Below are positions 7,375-16,831 of a stretch of 64,000 nucleotides of DNA, piece after piece. Position 1 is the stretch's first letter, and each line of letters starts with the position of its first letter. Both the position numbers and the translations under genes were made by a program. The notes beneath the pieces are model-generated. The model saw only the letters and a list, made by a program, of their open reading frames with translations, was not told where the DNA came from and did no database searches. Source of the DNA: Lyngbya sp. PCC 8106 (GTDB taxonomy: Bacteria; Cyanobacteriota; Cyanobacteriia; Cyanobacteriales; Microcoleaceae); the NCBI RefSeq assembly GCF_000169095.1, contig NZ_AAVU01000034.1:14695-78694 (forward strand), given 5' to 3'.

Positions 7375-9927
7375 CTAACTCCAAAGCGGAATATCTTCTA
7401 ACGCAAAGGTTCTCAAGCCGTCCCCCGTTAAATTCTCCCGCACAATTCGACTTTTTAACCCTGCAACCATTTTCTCATAAAACTTACGAACATCGCGACC
7501 ATTCCCAAAATTTTTCCCCCGATTTTCATAGGCAAAAAGTAGAATATCTCGCACCCGTTGACCAACAGCTTCCGGACAAATTCTGTTGTCTCGGCGACAC
7601 ATTCCCAAAAAGATATTATAGAGGTCATCTCCGGTATAATCGGGGAAGTGAATTTGTTGGGCGATGCGAGACTCCAAACCGGGATTAGCGTCTAAAAATT
7701 CCGCCATTTCTTGGGAATATCCCGCCACAATCACAACCAAGCGATCGCGATAATTTTCCATCAAAGGATTCAAGGTATCAATCGCTTCCTGTCCAAAATC
7801 CTGGCTATTTCCCCCCCGAGATAAGGAGTAAGCTTCATCAATAAACAACACCCCATCTAACGCCGACTCGACAACTTGGGCGGTTTTTTCTGCGGTATGT
7901 CCGATATATTGTCCGACCAACTGACGGCGATCCGCTTCGACAAACTGACCTTTTTTTAGCAGTCCCAACGCCCGATAAATCCGCCCAATTAAACGGGCAA
8001 CGGTGGTTTTTCCCGTTCCCGGATTTCCCGAAAATAATAAATGTCTGGTTTCGATTTCTGCGGTTTTTAACAGTCCCGCTTCTTGTAATTTTTGGTTGGC
8101 GATTTGAATCTCAATCAGTTGTTTAACCGCCCGTTTAACCGAATGCAATCCCGTCAAATTATCCAGATCTTCTAAAAGTTTTTCTAAGGTTTCTTTGTCC
8201 TGGGTTCCCCGTTGGGCGAGTTCCCGATATTGAGGGGGTAAATCCGCAATTTGAAAGGGTTCGTTCACCGCATCCAACCCCGATTCTATCACCCGATGGC
8301 TTCGCAATTCATCCATTTCATTAAACAAATTTTCCACCAATCCCGCATTGCCAAAATTTTGATCGCGGTTGTCGTAAAGTTGTTGAAAGAGGTTCGTGAG
8401 ACTGGCTTCTAAATCGGGAGAAATGCGACATTTTACCCCCGCTATCCTTTGGCGAAATATCGTTAAAAGTTCTGCGGGGGTGTAATCTTCAAAGAAAATT
8501 TCTGTTGCAAACCGACGGGATAAACCGGGGTTAGAATTGATAAAATTATCCATCGGTTCGGGATATCCGGCCACAATTACCGCCAGACGTTCCCGTTCGT
8601 CTTCCGTCCGTTTTAATAGGGTATTAATCGCCTCTTGTCCAAAGTCATTTTCTCCCCCTTGAATGAGGGTATAAGCTTCATCAATAAATAACACCCCATC
8701 GAAAGAACTATCAAAGGTTTCATTGGTTAAAATAGCCGTTCCTCCGACGTGTTCCGCAACCAAATCTCGCCCCCCTCTTTCGACCAAATGACCCCGCTTT
8801 AACAGTCCCAAATCTCGATAAATTTCCCCGATTAATCTCGCTACCGTTGTCTTTCCGGTTCCGGGGTTTCCTTTGAATACTAAATGCAGTCTAGGGGGTT
8901 CGGTGGAAATGCCCTGTTTTGCCCGATTTTGAGCGACTTCTAACGCCCGCATTTTTCGCCGAATGGCATCTTTTACCCCCCGCAACCCGACCAATTCTTC
9001 CAGGCGTTCTAAGGCGGGTTTTGTGCTAAGATTTCCCGATAACCAATTTTGTTGTTTGGCGACGTTTATCGAGAGTTCGGGGGCGGCTGCAAAGCGATCG
9101 TACCAAGTGTTAAGGGGTTGATTTTCGGGGGTAATTGCAGTTATTAATTTATCGCGAGTTTCCCAGTCTGCGGGTTTTTGATGAACGAGTCGAAAATAAT
9201 CCCAAAGATGCTGTAATTCGGTTGCGGTGGGTGCGGAAAGTTGTACAATATTAAAGGTGCGTTTATCTCGATTTTGTAGCCAATTGGCGAGAAAAGTAAA
9301 GGCGATATTGGTACAAAATTGTTGGAGTTGTTGTTGGTTGTGATGGTGAGAAATAAATAAACAAAGGTTGCGGTTTGTTGGCGGAAGTTTTGCCCAAATC
9401 CCCATCCGCCCAAACAGTTCTCGACGGTTATCAAACATCCGCAAATCTTCCACATCGGAAAATACGATGGCACTTTTGTAGCGGGTATCTTGCAGGAAGT
9501 GTTCAAAGTAGCTAATACATTGAATATCTGAAATAGGATTGCGGCGATTTGTTGGGGGTGTGGGTTGATTTGGGGTTGGGTTTGAGGTTGAATTTTCTGG
9601 GGCTGTTTGTCGCCCTAACAAGCGGCGCCGTTTTCCCAATGGCCCCCCTTTTACGCCCATTTCGTTGGTCGAGGATGGCGGAGGGGTTTGGGGTTGGAGT
9701 CGGGCGTTTTGGAGGGAGTTTTGATCGAGAAAATACAGTTTATTAATTCCCGAATAAAAGACGATCCGATTAAAGCCTTGATTTTGCAAGTAACGGTGCA
9801 ATACTTGTTCGATATCTTGCAATAATAAATCGTCGGTACAAAAGCTGTCTGCTGTATTTGTTCCGTACAAAACGACAAAGCGATCGCCTGTTTGTAAGTT
9901 TAATTGATTTGTAACTCGTTCAACCAT
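7375..9927 (-). CDS. Tandem AAA+ ATPase of CbbX/SpoVK type
   Basis: This 850-residue protein has an N-terminal domain (1-300) and two CbbX-like AAA+ modules. Each has a Walker A GNPGTGKTTVARLIG (near residues 350 and 635) and a Walker B GVLFIDEAY (near 412 and 692), with sensor-like NPGLSRR or NPGLESR arginines. The repeated motifs VAGYPEPM and VAGYSQEM are typical of the CbbX/EccA/SpoVK clade, which remodels protein complexes such as inhibited Rubisco or secretion substrates. The N-terminal third has a Gly/Pro/Thr-rich linker (about residues 88-130). There is no Rubisco gene nearby, so a role as the remodelling motor of this operon is more likely. It lies between the GTPase and the GUN4 genes on the same strand. 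Confidence 0.9.
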   Translation of the reverse strand: MVERVTNQLNLQTGDRFVVLYGTNTADSFCTDDLLLQDIEQVLHRYLQNQGFNRIVFYSGINKLYFLDQNSLQNARLQPQTPPPSSTNEMGVKGGPLGKRRRLLGRQTAPENSTSNPTPNQPTPPTNRRNPISDIQCISYFEHFLQDTRYKSAIVFSDVEDLRMFDNRRELFGRMGIWAKLPPTNRNLCLFISHHHNQQQLQQFCTNIAFTFLANWLQNRDKRTFNIVQLSAPTATELQHLWDYFRLVHQKPADWETRDKLITAITPENQPLNTWYDRFAAAPELSINVAKQQNWLSGNLSTKPALERLEELVGLRGVKDAIRRKMRALEVAQNRAKQGISTEPPRLHLVFKGNPGTGKTTVARLIGEIYRDLGLLKRGHLVERGGRDLVAEHVGGTAILTNETFDSSFDGVLFIDEAYTLIQGGENDFGQEAINTLLKRTEDERERLAVIVAGYPEPMDNFINSNPGLSRRFATEIFFEDYTPAELLTIFRQRIAGVKCRISPDLEASLTNLFQQLYDNRDQNFGNAGLVENLFNEMDELRSHRVIESGLDAVNEPFQIADLPPQYRELAQRGTQDKETLEKLLEDLDNLTGLHSVKRAVKQLIEIQIANQKLQEAGLLKTAEIETRHLLFSGNPGTGKTTVARLIGRIYRALGLLKKGQFVEADRRQLVGQYIGHTAEKTAQVVESALDGVLFIDEAYSLSRGGNSQDFGQEAIDTLNPLMENYRDRLVVIVAGYSQEMAEFLDANPGLESRIAQQIHFPDYTGDDLYNIFLGMCRRDNRICPEAVGQRVRDILLFAYENRGKNFGNGRDVRKFYEKMVAGLKSRIVRENLTGDGLRTFALEDIPLWS

Positions 9928-9973
9928 GATTTTACCTCTATTTTGTTTTGACCTCTACTCCTAACCTCTAAAA

Positions 9974-10000
9974 CCCCCCTTTTTAAGCGGGGAAGGGGGG
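9974..10000. repeat. Intercistronic GC-rich hairpin
   Basis: A CCCCCC run and a GGGGGG run flank TTTTTAAGCGGGGAA, so the segment can fold on itself. It lies between the dynamin-like gene stop (10016) and the AAA+ start (9927). On the minus strand the GGGGGG is followed by TTTTAG, so it could act as a partial terminator or attenuator inside the operon. Confidence 0.45.
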
Positions 10001-10015
10001 ATCAACCCAGGTTAG

Positions 10016-12454
10016 TTATAAACTGTTAAGCTGTTTTTGAATTGTTGAAACATCCTCAAAGTAGGTTTTGAGTTGCTGTTTTTTTGCTTCCAATTCTTTG
10101 ATAATTTCCGGGGCTTCTGCTTCTCGGGTTTCTCGTTGTTTCAGCAACCGATCAAACTCAGCTTGAAATCGGTTAATGTAGTCCTCTATTTGACGTTCGG
10201 CAATTTTAAAGTCATCTTTCACCTGTTGTTCAATTGCTCGTTTTAGCAGTCCTTTGGTTAGCTGTGATTGTGCGTCTATTTTTTTATGAATTAGATTTCG
10301 AGTTAACCGCAAATCTATTTCATAGTAAGAGACCGTTTCTTCATAGGGAACATCGACTTGATAAACTTTATGTGAGTTACAGCATTGTTTTTCGCTTCGT
10401 GTTTCTTTGCGGCTTCGCATAAAAACTTCCTGTTGGTGAGCCACTTGCGCGTCAATTCCAGCAAACTCAAATTTGGGAAACTGGATGTTATTGCAGTTGA
10501 TTTTGATGTCCAAGCTTTCGCCCAAAAACTTCGATAGTTCATTAGAAATCGCTTGAACATCTTTTTGAATTTTACTCGCTGATTTTGTGCGGATGCTTTC
10601 CCCCTCCCGAACCAGTTTATCTTGAGTATCCAGCCACCAGCTTTGAATAACTGGCCCGCAGTAATCATTAATCAGTTTTTGAATTTTTTCGGCTTCCTGG
10701 CGAGTTTTACATCGCAATTTATAGGGGTCTGGACTGTTGGCTTCAAACAGTGATTCTACGCCTTTTTTCAATAAGTCAAGTAAAAAGATTCCGGTTGAGG
10801 AATCGTTACTTTTTTTTCCCGAACTCTTTTTTTCGGCAACTCGCTCAATTTCCTGACCGATCTTTTTTTTGGTATCCTCCGAGAAGCGATCAACTTCGGT
10901 GAGAAATTTTTGAACCAATTGTTCGGTATTGTTATTAACCGACTGTTTCACATTTGCAACTCGATTTCTTGCAGTTTGAGAACGAGTTTTATATTCTTCA
11001 ACTTTTTTCTTTAAGTTTGCGAGTTCAGTTTGCCAACCTTGAATTTCAACGTTTAACGTGTCTTCAATTGCGTTTGCAGCTTTTTGAAGTTTTGCCAAAA
11101 CATCCGTCAGCAAATTTAATCCCGAACTTTTCACCACTGTTTGAATAACAGATTGTTCAATCACGGGAATACAACTATCTTCTAAAGACAGTTTTGCCGC
11201 TTCAGAAAGTTTGGGATAATAATAGTCACCGTCTTCATCTTCTTTGGCATATCGCCCCAAAAAGAAGTTTTTAAAATCCTCTTTGTGTTCGGGTGTGGCT
11301 GCTTTTGCTATCAACAGTTTAGCCAGTAATCCCTGCAATGAACTCGCCGGATAAATCATAGGTTCGGGAATGCCAAAACCTTCTAAAGAGTGCCGCAAAT
11401 CAGCAATGATATTGGATAACGGGCGATCGCCTGCTGCTCGCCGATCAGTTTTGTTGAGAATAAAGAAAACTTTATCTCGACTTTGGCGGAGAATTTCCTG
11501 CCGTTCTTTCAAAATATTCAGTAATTCTTCATTCGTATTATCCTTAAAACTGGAATAGTCAAGAACGAACAAAATAACATCACAATTTCGGAGGGCTTCC
11601 AAAGCGGTTCGTTTGAGAATTGTGGTGTCAAAACTTGCAGATTCCCATTCATTTGGCCCCGGAGTATCCACCAAATTAAACCCTTTCAAACAAGGAATAT
11701 CTGCAATCGCTTCTATCGGATGTTCGAGTTCAAAGCGAATAACATCATCTGGGTTTTGTGTCTCGCGAATATTTCGGGTGCGTTCCAAAAACTTCTGTTT
11801 AATAACGGTCGCATCTCCCGAAGCCAGAACAATGGGCTGTTTAATTCCGTCGCGATATTCTAATAAGCGGGGCGTTTGTGAGGGTTCAACGGGGCGAATA
11901 TCCGTCCGGCAAACGGTGCAAGCTTCCGACTCACTCGCCAACACATCCGCACCAATTATCGCATTGATAAATGTACTTTTTCCCGCTTTCATTGCGGCGA
12001 TAACTGCTACTTGATATCGCTGTTCTTGCAGCGCGATTAAAGCTTTTTGTAACTCATTTTCTAGGCTTTGAAGTTCCGGGCGATCGCTTCCTTGGGTTTG
12101 TTCACCAGTTCGCAATTCTCGCAGATATTGTAACAGACGGTTTCCGGTATCATTCAAGCAGAAATATACTTCTTGAAAGGCTTGAGAGGTCATGGTTTTT
12201 TCTTGTTTGTTGTGGTTGGCTATGGAACGGGCGATCGCTATTTGATCTTCGAGGCGTTGTTGATGTTGATTTTGCTGTTGTTTTTCCGCCCATTTTTCCC
12301 TCGCCCATTTGAGTTTGGCTTGTTCCTTTTCTACGATTTCTTGGGGGATTCCTCCTAAGATTAAAGGATAGGCTTTTAAATCCCAACCGCAAGCGGTACA
12401 AAAGTTAACCGTTCCTTCGACATATTCTTTGCTACAAACCGGACAATTTACCAT
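10016..12454 (-). CDS. Zinc-ribbon dynamin-like GTPase
   Basis: This 812-residue protein starts with the locus-specific zinc ribbon (CPVC...CTACGWDL), the linker YPLILGGIPQE, and a K/E/W-rich helix. A dynamin-type GTPase domain follows: G1 AAMKAGKSTFINAI near residue 155, G3 LVDTPGPNEW near 263, and G4 LNKTD near 333. The C-terminal 350 residues are long amphipathic helices and coiled coil, as in bacterial dynamin-like proteins that bundle and act on membranes. A CC pair and clustered basic residues lie around residues 680-700. It has no transmembrane helix. Sharing the ribbon with the GUN4 proteins suggests recruitment to the same platform. Bacterial dynamins adjoining defence genes are often implicated in membrane response to infection; applying that here is inference. 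Confidence 0.9.
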   Translation of the reverse strand: MVNCPVCSKEYVEGTVNFCTACGWDLKAYPLILGGIPQEIVEKEQAKLKWAREKWAEKQQQNQHQQRLEDQIAIARSIANHNKQEKTMTSQAFQEVYFCLNDTGNRLLQYLRELRTGEQTQGSDRPELQSLENELQKALIALQEQRYQVAVIAAMKAGKSTFINAIIGADVLASESEACTVCRTDIRPVEPSQTPRLLEYRDGIKQPIVLASGDATVIKQKFLERTRNIRETQNPDDVIRFELEHPIEAIADIPCLKGFNLVDTPGPNEWESASFDTTILKRTALEALRNCDVILFVLDYSSFKDNTNEELLNILKERQEILRQSRDKVFFILNKTDRRAAGDRPLSNIIADLRHSLEGFGIPEPMIYPASSLQGLLAKLLIAKAATPEHKEDFKNFFLGRYAKEDEDGDYYYPKLSEAAKLSLEDSCIPVIEQSVIQTVVKSSGLNLLTDVLAKLQKAANAIEDTLNVEIQGWQTELANLKKKVEEYKTRSQTARNRVANVKQSVNNNTEQLVQKFLTEVDRFSEDTKKKIGQEIERVAEKKSSGKKSNDSSTGIFLLDLLKKGVESLFEANSPDPYKLRCKTRQEAEKIQKLINDYCGPVIQSWWLDTQDKLVREGESIRTKSASKIQKDVQAISNELSKFLGESLDIKINCNNIQFPKFEFAGIDAQVAHQQEVFMRSRKETRSEKQCCNSHKVYQVDVPYEETVSYYEIDLRLTRNLIHKKIDAQSQLTKGLLKRAIEQQVKDDFKIAERQIEDYINRFQAEFDRLLKQRETREAEAPEIIKELEAKKQQLKTYFEDVSTIQKQLNSL

Positions 12455-12496
12455 GTTTTTGTTCCTAATTCTGGAGGTGATTAGTTCACCTATTTT

Positions 12497-12600
12497 GACC
12501 TCTCCCCCAACCCCTCTCCACCTCTCCCTAACCCTCTCAAAAGGTGTCCCTGACGGAACTATTGATAAATGGAGAGGGGAGTAATAGGAGGTTGGTGGGG
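12497..12600. repeat. CCTCTCC-rich MITE-like intergenic repeat
   Basis: The stretch begins with CTCTCCCCCAACCCCTCTCC, carries an internal AAAAGGTGTCCCTGACGGAAC segment, and ends with GGAGAGGGGAGT. The two ends are roughly inverted. It lies between the coiled-coil gene and the GTPase gene. This type of element is common between cyanobacterial genes and can fold as RNA. Confidence 0.45.
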
Positions 12601-12603
12601 ATC

Positions 12604-13932
12604 TTACGACTGAACCGAGCGCTTTTTGACTTCTTCTAAATTCTGATATTCAGCTTTTGGTTGTTCGTTGCATTCAACCTCGCCAACCCCTTGAACACCT
12701 GCATCATTTAATAGTTTGAAAATGGCTTCGGCGTTTTGGCGGGTGGCTTGTTCGTCTATTAAAGTATCGCTGAAACTATTAATAGAAATCGAATTCGCCC
12801 CAAATTCTGACTCGGGACTAACCACCGTAACAACTTCATCGCCGGCAATATTTTTCACCTTGACAACGTAGGCGTTTCGCTCGTCTTCTCCCTCGTAGGT
12901 ATCATCAACGAGAGTGTAACCCAAACCCGTCAAAGTTTCGACAACTTGATCGGCAATTTCCGCCCGCATTTGTGACCCCAAAATCGATAATTTTGCCTGT
13001 TCGAGTATCTCGCCTAAAATCGGTTGCTGCTGCGTAATTTGTTCGCAAATCGCTTTCAGTTCTTCGGTAGTGAGGGTTGATTCTCCCTCTAAAAGTTGGG
13101 TTTCAAGCCGACTCAATTGACTTTCGTATTCGCTCAAACGTCCCTTCGTCCAATAGTCTACTTCCACTTGGAAGCGTTCGGCTTCGTTCCCTTCTCCGAC
13201 TTCAATTTCACATTTTCGGTTGGCTTGAATTTCGACGATTAAACTCCGCAAATCTGTTAGGGCGGCTTGATAATAAAGTTCCCATTCCCGTTCTTTTTGT
13301 TCGAGTTCTAACCGCAAATCCGCCAATTTTAAATAGGTTTGCTGAGAAGTTGCGATCGCCGATTCAAAAACCCCAGCTTGAATATTGCCATTTGCAATAT
13401 CTAAATCCCGGCGCAAATCCGCCAGCTTTCCGGGTGCAAACCGTTGATGTTGATAATCTCGAGCAATTTGTTGCCAAACCGTCTCGACATCCGCCCACAA
13501 ATCTTTGGCTAACTGTTCTTTTTGTTGGCGTTCGTCTTGCAAATCTTTAACGACTTGTTCGATTTTTTCTTGAAGGATTTGTTGCCCTTTTTCTCTGGCT
13601 TGACGCTCCCGATCAACAAGCTCCGTAAATTTGCGATCCTGTTGTTCAAATAAGCTTAAATATTCCCGGCGTTGCTGTTGTAAACGCTGGCTGGTTTCCT
13701 GCTCCAAATTTTTGATTCCGGTTCGCAGTCCCTTGATTTCCTTTTCCTGGCGCTGGCTGCGCTGTTCTAGGGGGGCGAGGCGCTGCTGAAACTCCCGTCT
13801 GGCTTGCTCTCGAACCCCGTTTAACCGTTCCGGGAGATCCTGTTGAAGCGATCGCAAGCGCGAGTCTTGTTCCCGCAGACGTTGCAGTTCCCGTTCCTCG
13901 ACTCGCGTGTATCGCCGCTTTTCACCGCTCAT
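12604..13932 (-). CDS. Coiled-coil protein, first gene of the minus-strand block
   Basis: This is a 442-residue protein. Residues 1-160 are an almost uninterrupted R/E/Q-rich coiled coil. The middle (about 160-300) is helical with conserved-looking Trp/Tyr (WADVETVWQQIARDYQHQRF). The C-terminal third (about 310-420) is a mixed alpha/beta domain (VVETLTGLGYTLVDDTYEG). No known catalytic motif is visible. It is the first gene after a 664-bp intergenic region, so it probably leads the transcription unit and could be a scaffold or sensor. I do not recognise the C-terminal domain. Confidence 0.75.
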   Translation of the reverse strand: MSGEKRRYTRVEERELQRLREQDSRLRSLQQDLPERLNGVREQARREFQQRLAPLEQRSQRQEKEIKGLRTGIKNLEQETSQRLQQQRREYLSLFEQQDRKFTELVDRERQAREKGQQILQEKIEQVVKDLQDERQQKEQLAKDLWADVETVWQQIARDYQHQRFAPGKLADLRRDLDIANGNIQAGVFESAIATSQQTYLKLADLRLELEQKEREWELYYQAALTDLRSLIVEIQANRKCEIEVGEGNEAERFQVEVDYWTKGRLSEYESQLSRLETQLLEGESTLTTEELKAICEQITQQQPILGEILEQAKLSILGSQMRAEIADQVVETLTGLGYTLVDDTYEGEDERNAYVVKVKNIAGDEVVTVVSPESEFGANSISINSFSDTLIDEQATRQNAEAIFKLLNDAGVQGVGEVECNEQPKAEYQNLEEVKKRSVQS

Positions 13933-14596
13933 TTGTGACTCCTATTTTTGAGATGAGTTGACAACGAACAATTAATGTGATTATCTATTTGACAATGAAG
14001 CTCGAATAGTAGATTTCAATTCCTATTTATAGGATAATTTTTTTGGGGAGATTTAAACACCGTGAAATTACGGAACTTTCTCGTTTCTTGAAAGGGGGCA
14101 AACAAGAAATGTTTATGGGGACTACTCCGTAAATACCGATCCTAATGACAGGTAAGATTTGAGGAGCGGGATATTCTTTTTTAAAAGTTTTAAACTAAAC
14201 GGATTTTACTCAAACTTAGTTTGGGGGTTAATTTAGGAAAATACCACAATTTTTAATCAAAAACTTAGAGATTTTCAGAAAGCTTTTAAATCAAAATAAA
14301 TTGAAGTATCTAACGATTAACTTTCGATAAAATTGACCTAATCTCACTGATTGACTTCAAGGGATTTTAGGGATATTCTAGAAATAAGAATAAATTCTGA
14401 GTCGGGCTTGGTCAAAGCTGATGCCGAATCAACTAAAAACCGACTCGCCAATCAAACAACCCACAAAAACTCGCCCTGCAAAGCGATCGCGTAATTTTCT
14501 AAACGCTTGATAAGTCATCACACAAAGGAAGTTCAATCACAGGCTTCTGATGATGACTCGTTTGCCATACATTATCCTTTATTTTAACTGAGAACC
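13933..14596. other. Intergenic region, 664 bp, between divergent genes
   Basis: This lies between the start of the minus-strand block and the start of a plus-strand membrane protein, so it should contain both promoters. It is AT-rich with one HIP1 site near 14484. A minus-strand frame of about 29 codons near 14430-14520 reads like a scrap of an ATPase C-terminus, but it is too short to call. I could not identify the promoters with confidence. Confidence 0.4.
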
Positions 14597-15088
14597 ATGA
14601 AAAGAAATACCAACTTTACAACACAAATTAACGGCATTCCCGGTAAAGTTGTAGGGCTGACTGTTGTGCCAATACAGGGAAGTTGCAGCCTCCAATTGGT
14701 TGATGATTTCTTAAAAAACAAAACTCAATCCTTTTTTGGGTTAGAAGAATCAGAAACCCTAACCCCCGTTCAAGATGTCCGAACGATTGAAACCGGAGAA
14801 GGTTGTACTTGGTGGTTATTTTGGATTGGAGTTTTGACGTTATGGATAATGATAGGAATTATTTTTATTGTGTTGGCTTTTGTGGTGAAGCAGCGATGGT
14901 TAATTGTCTATACCAGTCGGGCGAATTTAGTGGTTTTTAATCGAAATAAAGAAAAAATAGAGCAGTTTAAACGGGGAGTGGTAGAAGCAATGCTCTCTCA
15001 AAATAGCAGCAAATCTAAAGTTTCAGACAGTTCGTTAAAGCCGCCAACTCCACCCCGTCCGCCCGTTTTATCTAAAACTCAACTCTAA
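14597..15088 (+). CDS. Small membrane protein of unknown function
   Basis: This 163-residue protein has one strongly hydrophobic segment (about residues 74-102, WWLFWIGVLTLWIMIGIIF and onward) that could form one long helix or a tight pair. The N-terminal 70 residues are soluble. The region after the membrane segment is basic and ends in a Pro/Ser/Lys tail (PPTPPRPPV). I recognise no family. It is transcribed towards the DISARM genes but is separated from them by 230 bp containing a good promoter, so it is probably independent. Confidence 0.65.
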   Translation: MKRNTNFTTQINGIPGKVVGLTVVPIQGSCSLQLVDDFLKNKTQSFFGLEESETLTPVQDVRTIETGEGCTWWLFWIGVLTLWIMIGIIFIVLAFVVKQRWLIVYTSRANLVVFNRNKEKIEQFKRGVVEAMLSQNSSKSKVSDSSLKPPTPPRPPVLSKTQL

Positions 15089-15255
15089 AACATTCAGTTA
15101 AACGCCTTACGGCATCAGAGGTCAGAACAGATTGGCTCGTAATATCTTGTATTAGAATCAATGTACAATTGGTACGGAAAATCAATTAATTCTCTGGTAA
15201 AATATCTTTTTAAGAAGTGCTATCTATTGTATGAAGATGATGCTATACTTGTGAT

Positions 15256-15285
15256 TTGACAGAAAAAAATTGGGTATAGTATAAA
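15256..15285 (+). promoter_or_regulatory. Sigma70-type promoter of drmMII
   Basis: TTGACA at 15256-15261 and TATAAA at 15280-15285 are separated by 18 bp. The methyltransferase ATG is at 15319 with AGGAGA at 15305-15310. Confidence 0.7.
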
Positions 15286-15318
15286 ATTGCTAGTAAAATT
15301 TTACAGGAGATCATATTG

Positions 15319-16518
15319 ATGGGTCTGAAAGCTTTAGACCTGTTTTGCGGAATGGGTGGTTTATCTTGGGGACTAAAGTCTACGAGAAAAATTGAACCGA
15401 TCTGGGCAGTAGATAATTGTCAAACCGCCCTTAACTTATATGAACTTAACTTACCTAAAACTAATTTGCTCAATCTAGATCTGTCCAGACAGTTAGATGT
15501 TACAAGTTTAATTGAAAAAATTAACTTTAATGGAGGAATAGATCTGATGGTAGGCGGCAGTCCTTGCCAAGGGTTTACTCAAATTCGTAATGGTCAAGAT
15601 TTGACCTCAAATCCTAATAATAATTTCGCTATTACCTTTGCTAAAATTGTCAAAGCATTAAACCCTATTGCATTTATCTATGAAAATGTACCTCAAATAG
15701 AAACTTATAAAGTTTTCAAGGATTTTTTAGCCGAGTTTGAAAGAGACAAAAAATATAAAATTAGTTATCGGGTACTAGAAGCGGTGAATTTTGGTAATCC
15801 TTCTCGTCGAAGTAGATTGTTTGTAGTGGGATTCAGGTCAAATCTTGGGCGGATTCCAAATATTCCAACAGGTTTAGATATTTCTCCCCGTCAATTTTGG
15901 CTTAAAAGGAAAGAGCAAGATGGAAATATTTTTTATTTATCAGGACTATCGGAACCCTGGTATTCTCTATTACTTGAGCCGAATAACTGTCAGTTAGTTA
16001 ATGTTGAGCAGGCTATTTCGGATTTACCCGTTTTAACAACTAAAACCATTGGTATTACACGTTCCTACGCAAGTTCACCTCGAAGTATTTATCAAAAGTG
16101 GAGCAGACAAGACATCATAGAAACAGATGGTCATGTTGTCCCCCAAATGCGACCTGAAACAAGAAAAAGGTTAAAAGAAATAGTTGAAGGTGGAAACTGG
16201 CGAGATTTACCTGAAGCCCTAACTTATAAAATTCCGTATAAGTTAAATAGTGGAAAGCTTAGGCGAAATCATTATAGTGCTTATCGTCGCTTACTATCTA
16301 AAGGACATAGCCCTACTGTACAAGGACATTCAGATTTTGCATATCATTATGCTTATGAAAGATCGCTTACACCTCGCGAGTTAGCTCGATTGATGAGTTT
16401 TACAGATGACTACAAACTAGGACATCAATATTACCCTGTTGTTAAAGCCATTGGAAATGCTGTTCCTCCCATAGTTTCTAAGGCGGTTGCATTATCGTTG
16501 GTGGAGCAGTTAGAATGA
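15319..16518 (+). CDS. drmMII: DISARM class 2 DNA (cytosine-5) methyltransferase, DrmMII
   Basis: This is a C5-cytosine methyltransferase of about 399 residues. Motif I is LDLFCGMGGLSWGL near the N-terminus (S-adenosylmethionine binding). Motif IV is GGSPCQGF with the catalytic Cys, motif VI is ENVP, and motif VIII is SRRSRLFVVGF. A C-terminal motif X-like GNAVPP is present. I start at the ATG at 15319, which has AGGAGA 8 bp upstream; the TTG three bases earlier is less likely. In class 2 DISARM this enzyme methylates host DNA so that unmodified phage DNA can be restricted. The next two genes are drmA and drmB, which fixes the assignment better than the sequence alone, since solitary Dcm-type enzymes look the same. 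Confidence 0.9.
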   Translation: MGLKALDLFCGMGGLSWGLKSTRKIEPIWAVDNCQTALNLYELNLPKTNLLNLDLSRQLDVTSLIEKINFNGGIDLMVGGSPCQGFTQIRNGQDLTSNPNNNFAITFAKIVKALNPIAFIYENVPQIETYKVFKDFLAEFERDKKYKISYRVLEAVNFGNPSRRSRLFVVGFRSNLGRIPNIPTGLDISPRQFWLKRKEQDGNIFYLSGLSEPWYSLLLEPNNCQLVNVEQAISDLPVLTTKTIGITRSYASSPRSIYQKWSRQDIIETDGHVVPQMRPETRKRLKEIVEGGNWRDLPEALTYKIPYKLNSGKLRRNHYSAYRRLLSKGHSPTVQGHSDFAYHYAYERSLTPRELARLMSFTDDYKLGHQYYPVVKAIGNAVPPIVSKAVALSLVEQLE

Positions 16519-16831
16519 GCGCACAAACCAAACATCAAGCAATAAATATAACAAAAAAATTAGTTGAATTTCAAACTTTTGTTGTCGGACAATAATTGAC
16601 ATCAGATTGACTTATTAACGGCAATATTATTGTTGTGTAGAAGTGAAATATGGGGTATAATTCAGATCACCTCTACTGTATCAGGGAAATATTAATTCAG
16701 TGGCTATATCACTGCTTTCTTGGGCTTGAAATGATGCGCCTATCCAAGCATAAGGGGATTTTTTTGTAGATAGAGTTATTCTGATTTCAGAATGCTCGGG
16801 GACAGATCAACCTTTGGCAGGACAATAAATA
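16519..16831. other. Intergenic spacer between drmMII and drmA, 313 bp
   Basis: No gene is visible. The spacer is AT-rich and contains a candidate promoter at 16633-16661, so drmA may be transcribed separately from the methyltransferase, perhaps after modification is established. That last point is inference. Confidence 0.5.
16633..16661 (+). promoter_or_regulatory. Candidate promoter upstream of drmA
   Basis: TTGTGT at 16633-16638 and a perfect TATAAT at 16656-16661 are 17 bp apart. The drmA ATG is 171 bp further on. Confidence 0.5.
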
